Below, one piece after another: positions 23,559 to 31,455 of a DNA stretch of 38,995 nt. Made by a program: the position numbers and the translations under genes. Each line of letters opens with the position of its first letter. Within the stretch, counting starts at the first letter, position 1. A model generated the notes under the pieces. The model was not told where the DNA came from and made no database searches. It was given only the letters and a program-made list of their open reading frames with translations. This stretch comes from JBFWWW01 sp050245975 (GTDB taxonomy: Bacteria; Pseudomonadota; Alphaproteobacteria; Rhizobiales; Hyphomicrobiaceae): NCBI GenBank assembly GCA_050245975.1, contig JBFWWW010000014.1, positions 1 through 38,995 of the forward strand. The letters run 5' to 3'.

Positions 23559-25136
23559 TCACCATTCGCCGAAGCGATAGCCGCGCTGCTTGGCAGAGCC
23601 CGTCAGGCGGTCGATGAGCTCGTTCGAAATGGTGACGCGCGTCTTGCGATTCAACAGCCAGTGGAACAGGCGATCCTTCATGTCGTCCCGCACGGCGGCA
23701 TGCGCCGGAGAGCGGCCGAGATCGTGGAGTTCGTGCGGATCGCTGTCGAGATCGAACAGCTGCGGCGGAAAGCGCTCGTAGTAGACGTATTTCCAGCGCC
23801 GGTCGCGAGCCATGAAGCCGCGCGCCTGATCCGGCGCGAGCCCAAGCGTCCGGCGCGCATGGCGTACAGCGAAGTCGCTGTCGCAGAAGACGGTCTCCCG
23901 CCAGCCGCTGGGTGCGGATCCCGCGGCGAGCAGGGGCTGCAGGCTGCGCCCTTCGAGCCGGTGCGACGCCGGCGGGCCCCCGGCCCACTCCAGCATTGAC
24001 GGAACAAGGTCGATCGCCTCTACGAGCGTATCGGAGACGGCGCCACGGCTTTGATCGGCCTGCGGCCTCGGGTCGACGATGATCAACGGGATGCGCACCA
24101 CCTCCTCGTGGAAGAGCTCCTTCTCGCCCAGCCAGTGGTCGCCGAGGTAGTCGCCGTGATCGCTCGTGACGACGACGATGGTGTTGGCGATCTCGCCGGT
24201 CGCTTCCAGGTGGCCGAGGACGCGGCCGACGTGGTGGTCGAACTGCGAGATGAGGCCCATGTAGGTCGGGATGACGGCCTCGCGCACCTCCTGGCGCGAG
24301 AAGTTCACGCTCTCCTCGTGCGCCATGAACGCCGCCACCACGGGATGCGGGTCCGCGCGCTCGGCATCGGACCGGTTGGCCGGGATCACATGCTCGGGGC
24401 CATACATGGCGTGATAGGGCGCCGGCGCGATGTAGGGCCAGTGCGGCTTGATGTAGGACAGATGCAGGCACCACGGCTGATCGCCGGCCGTACGGAGGAA
24501 ATCGAGCGCACGGTCCGTCATGTAGGCGGTCTCGGAATGCTCCTCGCGCACCCGCGCCGGCCGCCGCGCGTTGCGCATCGACCAGCCGGAGAGAACTTCG
24601 CCATCGTCGCCGGCGACCGAATTGGCCCACGTGTGCCAGGGATTGTCGCCCTCGTAGCCGAGCTGGCGCAGCCAGCGGTTGTAGGCGAGGTCGGCGGGGT
24701 TCGCCTCGTCGGGATGCAGCCCGTCGTCGCGCTCGACGGCCTCGAAGCCCGCGTGCAGGAGCGGCACGCCGGGATCGACGCCCGGATCGATGCCCAGCCG
24801 GCGCATGGACTCCACGTCCGGCTTGAAATGCGTCTTTCCCACCAGCGCCACGCGATAGCCCAGCGGCCGCAGGTAGTCGCCGAGCGTCAGCTCGTCGACC
24901 CGGAGCGGGAAGTTGTTCCAAGTGGCGCCGTGCGTGATGTTGTACCGGCCGGTGTAGAAGCACATGCGCGACCCGCCGCACACCGGCGATTGCACGAATG
25001 CGCGATCGAAGCGCACGCCGCGCCGCGCGAGGGCATCGAGATTGGGCGTCTTGATGTACGGGTGACCGGCAGAGGCCAGGTAGTCCCAGCGCAGCTGGTC
25101 GGCCATGACGAACAGGATATTGGGCTTCTCGGGCAT
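23559..25136 (-). CDS. sulfatase/phosphonate monoester hydrolase family protein
   Basis: A 525-residue alkaline-phosphatase-superfamily hydrolase. Metal residues are suggested by NILFVMADQLRWDYL near the N-terminus and TSDHGDYLGDHWL in the C-terminal half. The HFKPD and HWPYIAP segments are typical. The nucleophile region reads SPVCGGSRMCFYTGRY, with C53 followed by Gly-Gly-Ser-Arg57. Cys and Arg of the formylglycine motif C-x-P-x-R are kept, but the Pro is Gly55. The best-known relatives are the phosphonate monoesterase/arylsulfatase group. There is no signal peptide, so it is probably cytoplasmic. Substrate is unknown, and no sulfatase-maturating gene is nearby. Confidence 0.9.
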   Translation of the reverse strand: MPEKPNILFVMADQLRWDYLASAGHPYIKTPNLDALARRGVRFDRAFVQSPVCGGSRMCFYTGRYNITHGATWNNFPLRVDELTLGDYLRPLGYRVALVGKTHFKPDVESMRRLGIDPGVDPGVPLLHAGFEAVERDDGLHPDEANPADLAYNRWLRQLGYEGDNPWHTWANSVAGDDGEVLSGWSMRNARRPARVREEHSETAYMTDRALDFLRTAGDQPWCLHLSYIKPHWPYIAPAPYHAMYGPEHVIPANRSDAERADPHPVVAAFMAHEESVNFSRQEVREAVIPTYMGLISQFDHHVGRVLGHLEATGEIANTIVVVTSDHGDYLGDHWLGEKELFHEEVVRIPLIIVDPRPQADQSRGAVSDTLVEAIDLVPSMLEWAGGPPASHRLEGRSLQPLLAAGSAPSGWRETVFCDSDFAVRHARRTLGLAPDQARGFMARDRRWKYVYYERFPPQLFDLDSDPHELHDLGRSPAHAAVRDDMKDRLFHWLLNRKTRVTISNELIDRLTGSAKQRGYRFGEW

Positions 25137-25255
25137 GCGCGCGTCCCGCGTATCGGCTGGCCCGCATCCTAGTGGGGGCGTTTAAACTTGGCGAGCCGCC
25201 GGCCTTGTGGCACGTGGGTCCCTGTGACAGGTAGGTGCCGAACCCCGGAGCCCCC

Positions 25256-26014
25256 GTGTCGAACCCGCCGTCAGCCACCGCAAAGCCAGCCGCCGACGAG
25301 GCCCCGCCGGTCCGGGCCGCCTGGCGTGCGACGGTGCTGACCCTGTTCCCGCAGATGTTTCCCGGTCCTCTCGGAATTTCCCTGTCGGGGCAGGCGCTGG
25401 CGGTCGGACTGTGGACGCTGTCGACGCTCGACATCCGCACCTTCGGCGTCGGCCGTCACCGCGCTGTCGACGACAGCCCGGCCGGGGGCGGCGCGGGCAT
25501 GGTCCTGCGCGCGGACGTGCTCGCCGCTGCCATCGATGCCGCGCGGGCCGATGCCGCAGACGTGCCGGCCATCTATCTCTCGCCGCGCGGCAAACCCTTC
25601 ACACAGGCCATGGCACGCAACCTGGCGGCCGGCCCGGGCGTGCTTCTTCTCGCCGGCCGGTTCGAGGGCATCGACGAGCGCGTGATCGCCGGGCGCAACC
25701 TGACGGAGGTCTCGCTTGGCGACTATGTCCTGTCCGGCGGCGAGATCGCCGCCATGGCCCTGATCGACGCGACGGTCCGCCTGCTGCCGGGCGTGCTCGG
25801 CGGCGAGGCGTCGCTTAACGAAGAGAGTTTCGAGGGTGGCCTGCTGGAATACCCCCAGTACACGCGGCCGCGCACCTGGGAGGGCCAGGACATACCGGAG
25901 GTTCTCCTGTCCGGAGATCACGCGAAGATCGCCGCCTGGCGGCGGTCCGAGGCCGAGCGGCTGACGCGCGAACGGCGGCCGGATATGCTGGTCCCGCGGG
26001 CCAAGCGCCCCTGA
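25256..26014 (+). CDS. trmD: tRNA (guanine-N1)-methyltransferase
   Basis: A 252-residue SPOUT methyltransferase that makes m1G37 in tRNAs with G36, preventing frameshifting. TLFPQMFPGPLGISLSGQA marks the start of the fold. The trefoil-knot AdoMet site is seen as LLAGRFEGIDERVI and SLGDYVLSGGE. The C-terminal domain has LEYPQYTRPRTWEG and VLLSGDHAKIAAWR. I prefer the GTG at 25256, which follows GGAG by 5 bases, over the GTG at 25235, whose purine stretch is too close. rplS follows 145 bases on. rimM, rpsP and ffh, the usual upstream partners, are absent: a divergent sulfatase gene is there. Confidence 0.95.
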   Translation: MSNPPSATAKPAADEAPPVRAAWRATVLTLFPQMFPGPLGISLSGQALAVGLWTLSTLDIRTFGVGRHRAVDDSPAGGGAGMVLRADVLAAAIDAARADAADVPAIYLSPRGKPFTQAMARNLAAGPGVLLLAGRFEGIDERVIAGRNLTEVSLGDYVLSGGEIAAMALIDATVRLLPGVLGGEASLNEESFEGGLLEYPQYTRPRTWEGQDIPEVLLSGDHAKIAAWRRSEAERLTRERRPDMLVPRAKRP

Positions 26015-26159
26015 CCGGCTCGCCGATGGGCCATCGACAAGTCTCCCGGTTTGCTGTAATGAGCCCCAACTTTCCCACAGCGTGGGCGCACGAGCGGCTT
26101 CCGTCCCTTGAGGATCAGGAGCCCGCTCCTCTGCAATGATGCAATCAAGGACAAACAAG

Positions 26160-26810
26160 ATGACCATCATTCAAGAGCTCGAGCAGGAGCAGATCAACGC
26201 CGTTCTCGCCAAGCGCACCGTGCCGGAATTTTCAGCCGGCGACACGGTCAAGGTTATGGTGAAGGTGATCGAGGGCGAGTCGACCCGGCTGCAGGCCTAC
26301 GAGGGCGTCGTCATTGCCCGTGCCGGCCACGGCATCAACGAAAACTTCACGGTCCGGAAGATCTCCTATGGCGAAGGCGTCGAGCGCGTCTTCCCGGTGT
26401 TCTCGCCCTATATCGCCGAGATCGAAGTGCTCCGGCGTGGCCGCGTGCGGCGCGCCAAGCTTTATTACCTGCGTGGACGCCGCGGAAAATCGGCCCGCAT
26501 CTTCGAGCGCACGGATGCGCGGGCGAAGCGCCTCAACGCCGCCTTCAAGGGCTTCAAGAAGCCGAAAGGCGAGGCGGACGACCTGACGAAGATCAAGGGC
26601 GTATCGCCCGAGCTGGCTCAGCGCTTGAACGGTCTTGGTGTCATCAAGTACGACCAGGTCGCCAGCTTCTCCGACGACGACATCGCCAATGTCGATGAAG
26701 CGCTTTCGCTGAACGGCGCCATCGAGAAGGGCAACTGGGTGAGCCAGGCGCAGAACCTCTTGGCGGAAGCGACTGCCGGCGAGGTCCAGGCCGAAGACGG
26801 CAAGGCCTGA
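26160..26810 (+). CDS. rplS: 50S ribosomal protein L19 with a C-terminal helix-hairpin-helix-like extension
   Basis: A 216-residue protein. Residues 1-125 are ordinary L19: GDTVKVMVKVIEGESTRLQAYEGVVIAR, ENFTVRKISYGEGVERVFP and RAKLYYLRGRRGKSARI. After a basic linker, residues 140-203 form an extra domain (LTKIKGVSPELAQRLNGLGVIKYDQVASFS..., ending GNWVSQAQNLL). It looks like the helix-hairpin-helix-type tails I recall on alphaproteobacterial L21 and NuoE. L19 is normally 115-130 residues. I chose the ATG at 26160, after AAGGA; a start at 26136 adds eight non-family residues. The two halves share one uninterrupted frame. Confidence 0.95.
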   Translation: MTIIQELEQEQINAVLAKRTVPEFSAGDTVKVMVKVIEGESTRLQAYEGVVIARAGHGINENFTVRKISYGEGVERVFPVFSPYIAEIEVLRRGRVRRAKLYYLRGRRGKSARIFERTDARAKRLNAAFKGFKKPKGEADDLTKIKGVSPELAQRLNGLGVIKYDQVASFSDDDIANVDEALSLNGAIEKGNWVSQAQNLLAEATAGEVQAEDGKA

Positions 26811-26920
26811 GGCTGCAGCGCAGCGTTGCGCCATTGCACAAACCGCCGATTGCATTAGATTCATGTGGTGCCCATGAGGATGGGCACCACGGTAATTCAC
26901 GTTCCAGTCACGGCATCTGC

Positions 26921-27745
26921 ATGTCGAACCTCGATCTCTCGCGCGCCCGGTTGCGGGAAAACAAGATCCCGCTGCACGGCCCCGAAGCCTTCGCCGCGAT
27001 GCGCAAGGCGGGCCGGCTTACGGCCGAGGCGCTCGACATGCTGGCGGCCTACGTCGAGCCCGGCGTCACCACCCAGCGCCTTGACGATCTCGCCTATCAG
27101 TTCGCGCTGGATCACGGCGCGATCCCGGCATCGCTGCACTACCGCGGCTTTCCGAAATCGATCTGCACCTCCATCAATCACGTCGTGTGCCACGGCATCC
27201 CGGGGCCCAAGCCTCTGCGCGAGGGCGATATCGTCAACATCGACGTGACGCTGATCGTCGACGGCTGGCACGGCGACTCGAGCCGCATGTTTCCGGTGGG
27301 CGAGGTTTCGCGCCGGGCCGAGCGGCTCATCGATGTGACCCACCGGGCCTTGATGCTCGGCATCGCCGCCGTGAAGCCCGGCCATACGACCGGTCATATC
27401 GGGGCGGCGATCCAGGCCTGTGCCGAGGGCGAGCGCTGCAGCGTCGTACGCGATTTCTGCGGCCACGGCCTCGGCCGCGTCTTCCACGACCGGCCCAACA
27501 TCCTGCATTACGGCGAGCCCGGCGACGGCATCCTGCTGGAGCCGGGGATGTTTTTCACCATCGAGCCGATGATCAATCTCGGCAAGCCGCACGTAAAGAT
27601 CCTGCCGGACGGCTGGACCGCCGTGACGCGCGACCGCGAGCTGTCGGCCCAGTTCGAGCACACGGTCGGCGTGACTGCGGACGGCTGCGAAATCTTCACG
27701 CTGTCCCCCAAGGGTCTCGACAGGCCTCCCTATCGGCCCAACTGA
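26921..27745 (+). CDS. map: methionine aminopeptidase, type I
   Basis: A 274-residue metallopeptidase that removes the initiator Met from nascent proteins. All five metal ligands are visible: D108 (NIDVT), D119 (HGDSSR), H182 (CGHGLG), E215 (TIEPM) and E246 (QFEHTV). The substrate His H91 (VVCHGIPG) is also present. YRGFPKSICTSINHVVCHG is the family signature. I chose the ATG at 26921 over a longer upstream frame with no homology. It lies 110 bases after rplS, and radC starts 13 bases after its stop; the map-radC pair is common in this order. Confidence 0.96.
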   Translation: MSNLDLSRARLRENKIPLHGPEAFAAMRKAGRLTAEALDMLAAYVEPGVTTQRLDDLAYQFALDHGAIPASLHYRGFPKSICTSINHVVCHGIPGPKPLREGDIVNIDVTLIVDGWHGDSSRMFPVGEVSRRAERLIDVTHRALMLGIAAVKPGHTTGHIGAAIQACAEGERCSVVRDFCGHGLGRVFHDRPNILHYGEPGDGILLEPGMFFTIEPMINLGKPHVKILPDGWTAVTRDRELSAQFEHTVGVTADGCEIFTLSPKGLDRPPYRPN

Positions 27746-27758
27746 TCGCGGTGGCGCA

Positions 27759-28505
27759 ATGTCCAGGGGGCTCAAGGAACGCGGTCTTCCCCTTGGCCTT
27801 CCCGACGCCCCGCCTTCTGCGGCTCCCGAAGCCGACAGCGATCTCGCCGGTCACCGCCAGCGCCTCAGGCATCGGTTCCTGACCGGAGGCGATGGCGCGC
27901 TGCCCGACTACGAGCTTCTGGAACTCGTCCTGTTCGCCGTCCTGCCCCGGCGCGACACGAAGCCCCTCGCCAAGCGCCTCATCAATCACTTCGGTTCGTT
28001 TGCGGAGGTCATCAGCGCCTCCGACGACCGCCTCAAGGAGGTGGACGGCGTCGGCGATGCCGTCGCGACCCATTTCAAGGTCATCCGCGCCGCCGCGCTG
28101 CGCCTGATGCGCGGCGAGATTCTCAATCGGCCGATCCTCGCATCCTGGACCGCGGTCATCGGCTATTGCCGTGCGGCCATGGGCTTCGAGACGCAGGAGC
28201 AGTTCCGCATCCTGTTCCTCGACAAGAAGAACCGGCTGATCGCCGACGAGGTCCAGCAGCGCGGGACGGTCGACCACACGCCTGTCTATATCCGCGAGGT
28301 CGTCAAACGCGCCCTCGAGCTGGCCGCAACGGCCATCATTCTGGTCCACAACCACCCTTCCGGCGATCCGTCGCCCTCGCAGGCCGACATCGAGTTGACG
28401 CGACAGATCGTAGCGACGGCCAAAGGGCTGGGGATCGTGGTGCACGATCACATTATTGTCGGTCGTGAGGGCCACGCGAGCTTCAAGGGCCTCAAGCTCA
28501 TCTGA
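27759..28505 (+). CDS. radC: RadC family JAB1/MPN metalloprotein
   Basis: A 248-residue protein. An N-terminal helix-hairpin-helix region (about 40-110, with LKEVDGVGDAVATHFKVIRAA) is followed by a JAMM domain whose zinc motif is HNHPSGDPSPSQAD. The upstream Glu is probably in RGTVDHTPVYIREVVKRALEL or nearby. The C-terminus is VHDHIIVGREGHASFK. Despite its name, a DNA-repair role is disputed, and no specific function should be assumed. It is probably cotranscribed with map. Confidence 0.95.
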   Translation: MSRGLKERGLPLGLPDAPPSAAPEADSDLAGHRQRLRHRFLTGGDGALPDYELLELVLFAVLPRRDTKPLAKRLINHFGSFAEVISASDDRLKEVDGVGDAVATHFKVIRAAALRLMRGEILNRPILASWTAVIGYCRAAMGFETQEQFRILFLDKKNRLIADEVQQRGTVDHTPVYIREVVKRALELAATAIILVHNHPSGDPSPSQADIELTRQIVATAKGLGIVVHDHIIVGREGHASFKGLKLI

Positions 28506-28540
28506 ACTTCCGCGGCCGCGTCCAAAAAATGGGAAGCCAA

Positions 28541-28999
28541 ATGCAACAGCGATTCAACGCCTTCAAAGCTGCGCCCGACGGCTATGCGGCATTGGCCGCC
28601 GTCGAGGCCTACATCAAGTCCTGCGGGCTGGACCACGTGCTGCTTGAGCTGGTCAAAACACGCGTCTCGCAGATCAACGGCTGCGCCTTCTGCCTGCACA
28701 TGCACACGCAGGACGCCCAGAAGCTGGGCGTGACGCCGCAGCGTCTCTACCTGCTGAACGCATGGCGCGAATCCAACCTCTATTCGCAGAAGGAGCGGGC
28801 CGCGCTGGCGTGGGCCGAATCGCTTACGCTCATCGCCGATACGGGAGCGCCGGACGAAGATTACGAGGAAGCCCGCACGCAGTTCTCGGAAAAGGAGCTT
28901 GCGGACCTGTCCATCGCGGTAGCCATGATCAATGCCTGGAACCGGATCGCGATTGGCTCTCGTTCAGTTCATCCCGCCGACAAGCCCGAGCGCGCCTGA
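28541..28999 (+). CDS. carboxymuconolactone decarboxylase/AhpD family protein
   Basis: A 152-residue all-helical protein. The redox motif is C48-A-F-C51 followed by H53 and H55 (INGCAFCLHMHTQDA), the arrangement of AhpD-like alkylhydroperoxidase proteins. CMD-type relatives lack the Cys pair, so a disulfide reductase or peroxidase role fits better than decarboxylation. The start at 28541 gives the usual MQQRFNAFKAAPDGY beginning; an ATG at 28529 adds four residues. trxB follows 84 bases later, which fits a peroxide/thiol theme for the pair. Confidence 0.92.
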   Translation: MQQRFNAFKAAPDGYAALAAVEAYIKSCGLDHVLLELVKTRVSQINGCAFCLHMHTQDAQKLGVTPQRLYLLNAWRESNLYSQKERAALAWAESLTLIADTGAPDEDYEEARTQFSEKELADLSIAVAMINAWNRIAIGSRSVHPADKPERA

Positions 29000-29083
29000 G
29001 GCCACAGATATGCACCGCCCGGCGGTTGCGGGGGGCGGCAATTCACGCCATATCGTCCGCAGTCGCAACAGGTCAGGCGCGCC

Positions 29084-30049
29084 ATGAGCACGACGAAGCA
29101 TGCCAAGGTTCTCATCCTGGGCTCGGGACCGGCCGGCTACACGGCCGCGATCTATGCGGCGCGGGCAATGCTCAAACCCGTCCTCATTCAGGGCATCCAG
29201 CCAGGCGGGCAGCTGACCATCACGACGGACGTGGAAAACTATCCCGGCTTCGCGGACGTGATCCAGGGCCCGTGGCTGATGGAACAGATGCAGGCGCAGG
29301 CGGCGCACGTCGGCACCGAGATCATCATGGACCACGTGTCGAAGGTCGACCTGAAGCGGCGACCCTTCCGGCTGGAAGCCGATTCCGGCGACACCTACAC
29401 CTGTGACACGCTCATCATCTGCACCGGCGCGCAGGCGCGCTGGCTCGGCACGCCCAGCGAAGCGAAATTCCAGGGGCATGGCGTGTCGGCATGCGCCACC
29501 TGCGACGGCTTCTTCTACAAGGGCAAGGACGTCGTCGTGGTCGGCGGCGGCAACACGGCGCTGGAAGAAGCAATCTTTCTCACCAATTTCGCGCGGACGG
29601 TCACGGTCGTTCACCGCCGCGACTCCTTCCGCGGCGAGAAAATCCTGCACGACCGGCTTTCGAAAAACCCCAAGATCAGCGTCGTCTGGGATTCGACGAT
29701 CGAGGAAATCGTCGGCTCGGAGGACCCCAAGACCGTGACCGGCGTCCGGTTGAGAAACGTCAAGACCGGCGCCATAACCGAACGCAAGGCCGACGGCGTC
29801 TTCATCGCCATCGGTCACGCACCGGCGACCGAGCTGTTCAAGGGGCAGGTCGACATGAAGCCGTCGGGCTATCTCATCACGGCGCCGGATTCGACCGCCA
29901 CCTCGGTCCCCGGGGTGTTCGCGGCCGGGGACGTCAAGGACGAGGTCTTCCGTCAGGCCGTCACGGCCGCAGGCATGGGCTGCATGGCGGCCCTCGAGGC
30001 GGAGCGCTACCTCGCCGGACACGCGACGACGGCCGCCGCCGCGGAGTAG
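29084..30049 (+). CDS. trxB: thioredoxin reductase (NADPH)
   Basis: A 321-residue flavoenzyme that reduces thioredoxin. The FAD-binding GSGPAGY is at 13-19, GGQLTITTDVENYPGF near 41-55, and the redox-active disulfide C137-A-T-C140 (SACATCDGFFY). The NADPH loop GGGNTALEEA and the C-terminal GVFAAGDVKDEVFRQAVTAAGMGCMAA are also present. Length and motif order match low-molecular-weight TrxB. It precedes the LysR gene by 233 bases, the same neighbour order I know for lsrB/vtlR in rhizobia. Confidence 0.97.
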   Translation: MSTTKHAKVLILGSGPAGYTAAIYAARAMLKPVLIQGIQPGGQLTITTDVENYPGFADVIQGPWLMEQMQAQAAHVGTEIIMDHVSKVDLKRRPFRLEADSGDTYTCDTLIICTGAQARWLGTPSEAKFQGHGVSACATCDGFFYKGKDVVVVGGGNTALEEAIFLTNFARTVTVVHRRDSFRGEKILHDRLSKNPKISVVWDSTIEEIVGSEDPKTVTGVRLRNVKTGAITERKADGVFIAIGHAPATELFKGQVDMKPSGYLITAPDSTATSVPGVFAAGDVKDEVFRQAVTAAGMGCMAALEAERYLAGHATTAAAAE

Positions 30050-30282
30050 CGGCGCTTCCCGTTCGAGTTGTCAGTGGTAGTCGTCGATCGCGACCACAGG
30101 CCTTGTATTCGCCCGCCACTGGCTTAAGGTACGGCCGAAAATAACCAGCAGGCTCCGCGCCGGCACACGGCGTCCGTCACGGCCGACCACCCGCGTCCGA
30201 CATGCGCTCCAGAACGTCCCGGTTCTGCTGCGATTTTTGGTGCGTCCTGCGAATTGGGCTTTTTGCCCGAGGATGACCGGCA

Positions 30283-31173
30283 ATGGACTGGGACAAGCTC
30301 CGCATATTCCACGCCGCGGCGGAGGCCGGCAGCTTCACACACGCCGGCGAGGCTTTGCGCATGAGCCAGTCGGCCGTCAGCCGGCAGGTGTCGGCGCTGG
30401 AAAAGAACCTCAAGGTCGCACTCTTCCACCGCCATGCGCGCGGCCTGGTGCTGACGGAGCAGGGTGAGCTGCTGTTCCGGACGGCGAGCGAGATCATCGG
30501 GAAACTGTCGACCGCGGAAACGCTGCTCGCCGACACGGCGACGAAACCCAGCGGAGAGCTGCGCGTCACCACCACGATCGGCTTCGGTACGGTCTGGATC
30601 ACGCAACGGCTGCGCGAGTTCCTGGAGCTCTACCCCGACATCCGCGTCGAACTCATCCTGAGCGACGACCAGATCGACATCTCGATGCGCGCCGCCGATG
30701 TCGCGATCTGGACCAGCGAGCCGCAGCAAAGCGACTTGATCCGGCGGCCCCTGTTCACGATGCAGGTTCATGCCTTTGCATCGTCCAGCTATATCCGGCG
30801 CTACGGGGCTCCGCAGTCGATCGACCAGCTCGACGATCACAGGATCGTCTCCTACAGCGGCACCCCCGCCCACCACCTCGCAGCCATACGCTGGCTGGAG
30901 ACCGCCGGTCGCGACGGAAAGGCGCCCCGCGCGCCGGCCTTTGCCGCCAACAGCGTCATCGCCATGAAGTACGCGATCCGCGCCGGCGTCGGCATCGGCG
31001 TCATTCCGGACTACCTCACCGACGAGGAGACGGAACTCGTCCCCGTATTGCGCGATGCGCGCCAGCCGGCGCTGCCGATCTTCTTCGTCTATCCGGAGGA
31101 ACTACGGACGTCGAAAAAGGTCCAAGTCTTCCGTGACTTCCTGGTGGCCAAAGCCCGGCAGTGGAAGTTCTAG
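30283..31173 (+). CDS. LysR-type regulator, VtlR/LsrB-like
   Basis: A 296-residue LysR regulator. The N-terminal winged helix covers about residues 1-62 (WDKLRIFHAAAEAGSFTHAGEALRMSQSAVSRQVSALEKNL). An effector-binding domain then begins around residue 90. The immediate neighbourhood (trxB before it, a candidate AbcR-type sRNA after it) matches that of LsrB of Sinorhizobium/Agrobacterium and VtlR of Brucella. Those regulators control oxidative-stress or glutathione genes and abcR small RNAs. Orthology is inferred from position and family, not from a tree. No autoregulatory site was established in the 233-base gap upstream of it. Confidence 0.9.
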   Translation: MDWDKLRIFHAAAEAGSFTHAGEALRMSQSAVSRQVSALEKNLKVALFHRHARGLVLTEQGELLFRTASEIIGKLSTAETLLADTATKPSGELRVTTTIGFGTVWITQRLREFLELYPDIRVELILSDDQIDISMRAADVAIWTSEPQQSDLIRRPLFTMQVHAFASSSYIRRYGAPQSIDQLDDHRIVSYSGTPAHHLAAIRWLETAGRDGKAPRAPAFAANSVIAMKYAIRAGVGIGVIPDYLTDEETELVPVLRDARQPALPIFFVYPEELRTSKKVQVFRDFLVAKARQWKF

Positions 31174-31196
31174 CGTCCGGCACCGGTCCGCATAGC

Positions 31197-31213
31197 CATG
31201 CGGGTCCCGCATG
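31197..31213. repeat. perfect inverted repeat after the LysR gene
   Basis: CATGCGGG-T-CCCGCATG has perfect 8-base arms around one central base, beginning 24 bases after the LysR stop. A third CATGC copy follows at about 31218. There is no T-run, so it is a poor intrinsic terminator. It lies some 25-70 bases upstream of the proposed sRNA promoter and could be a regulator site. Confidence 0.6.
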
Positions 31214-31234
31214 CCAAACATGCGACCTTACCGA

Positions 31235-31264
31235 TTGCCCGGAATGGGGTCAGTCTGCTGTTAT
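31235..31264 (+). promoter_or_regulatory. candidate promoter of the sRNA
   Basis: TTGCCC (31235-31240), an 18-base spacer and TGTTAT (31259-31264) form a plausible sigma70 promoter. It would start transcription near 31270, just before the first sRNA stem. Neither box is close to consensus, which would suit an activated promoter. Confidence 0.35.
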
Positions 31265-31267
31265 CCT

Positions 31268-31381
31268 TTGCAGCTGTGACGGACAGCTGATGAAGGCAGT
31301 GCCCTCCCTTTGACGCCTTCACCCCATCCGCAAGGATGGATCTCCCCTCGAAGCCGGGCCTTGCGCCCGGCTTTCTTTTTT
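31268..31381 (+). ncRNA. candidate AbcR (alpha-r15 family) trans-acting small RNA
   Basis: Seen in the sequence: stem-loop 1 CAGCTGT-GACGG-ACAGCTG (31271-31289); a single-stranded stretch with CCCTCCC at about 31302-31308; stem-loop 2 CCATCC-GCAA-GGATGG (31324-31339); a second stretch with CTCCCCTC (31342-31349); and a strong intrinsic terminator at 31351-31381. The total is about 114 nucleotides. AbcR RNAs are Hfq-dependent, about 110-120 nucleotides long, with three hairpins and two CU-rich anti-Shine-Dalgarno motifs, and they lie next to lsrB/vtlR. All of those traits recur here. The exact 5' end and family membership are inferred. A leuC start inside this RNA is ruled out by the terminator. 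Confidence 0.65.
31351..31381 (+). terminator. intrinsic terminator of the candidate sRNA
   Basis: AAGCCGGG-CCTTGCG-CCCGGCTT is a perfect 8-base-pair stem with a 7-base loop, followed by TCTTTTTT. It is the strongest rho-independent terminator in the window and lies 75 bases before the leuC start. Confidence 0.88.
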
Positions 31382-31399
31382 GCCCGGCCGCCAGCGGGT

Positions 31400-31428
31400 T
31401 TGCAGGGGACACGGGCCCGCGCTATCTA
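31400..31428 (+). promoter_or_regulatory. candidate leuC promoter
   Basis: TTGCAG (31400-31405), a 17-base spacer and TATCTA (31423-31428) lie between the sRNA terminator and the leuC start at 31456. The implied 5' untranslated region is about 20 bases. Confidence 0.4.
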
Positions 31429-31455
31429 CAGACCCACAAGCTGGAGCTCACCACG

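Noticed and set aside
31336..31455. In-frame upstream extension of leuC beginning at an ATG at 31336
   Set aside because: It overlaps the sRNA stem 2 and the intrinsic terminator, has no LeuC homology, and the family start MAQTLYDKIF is at 31456.
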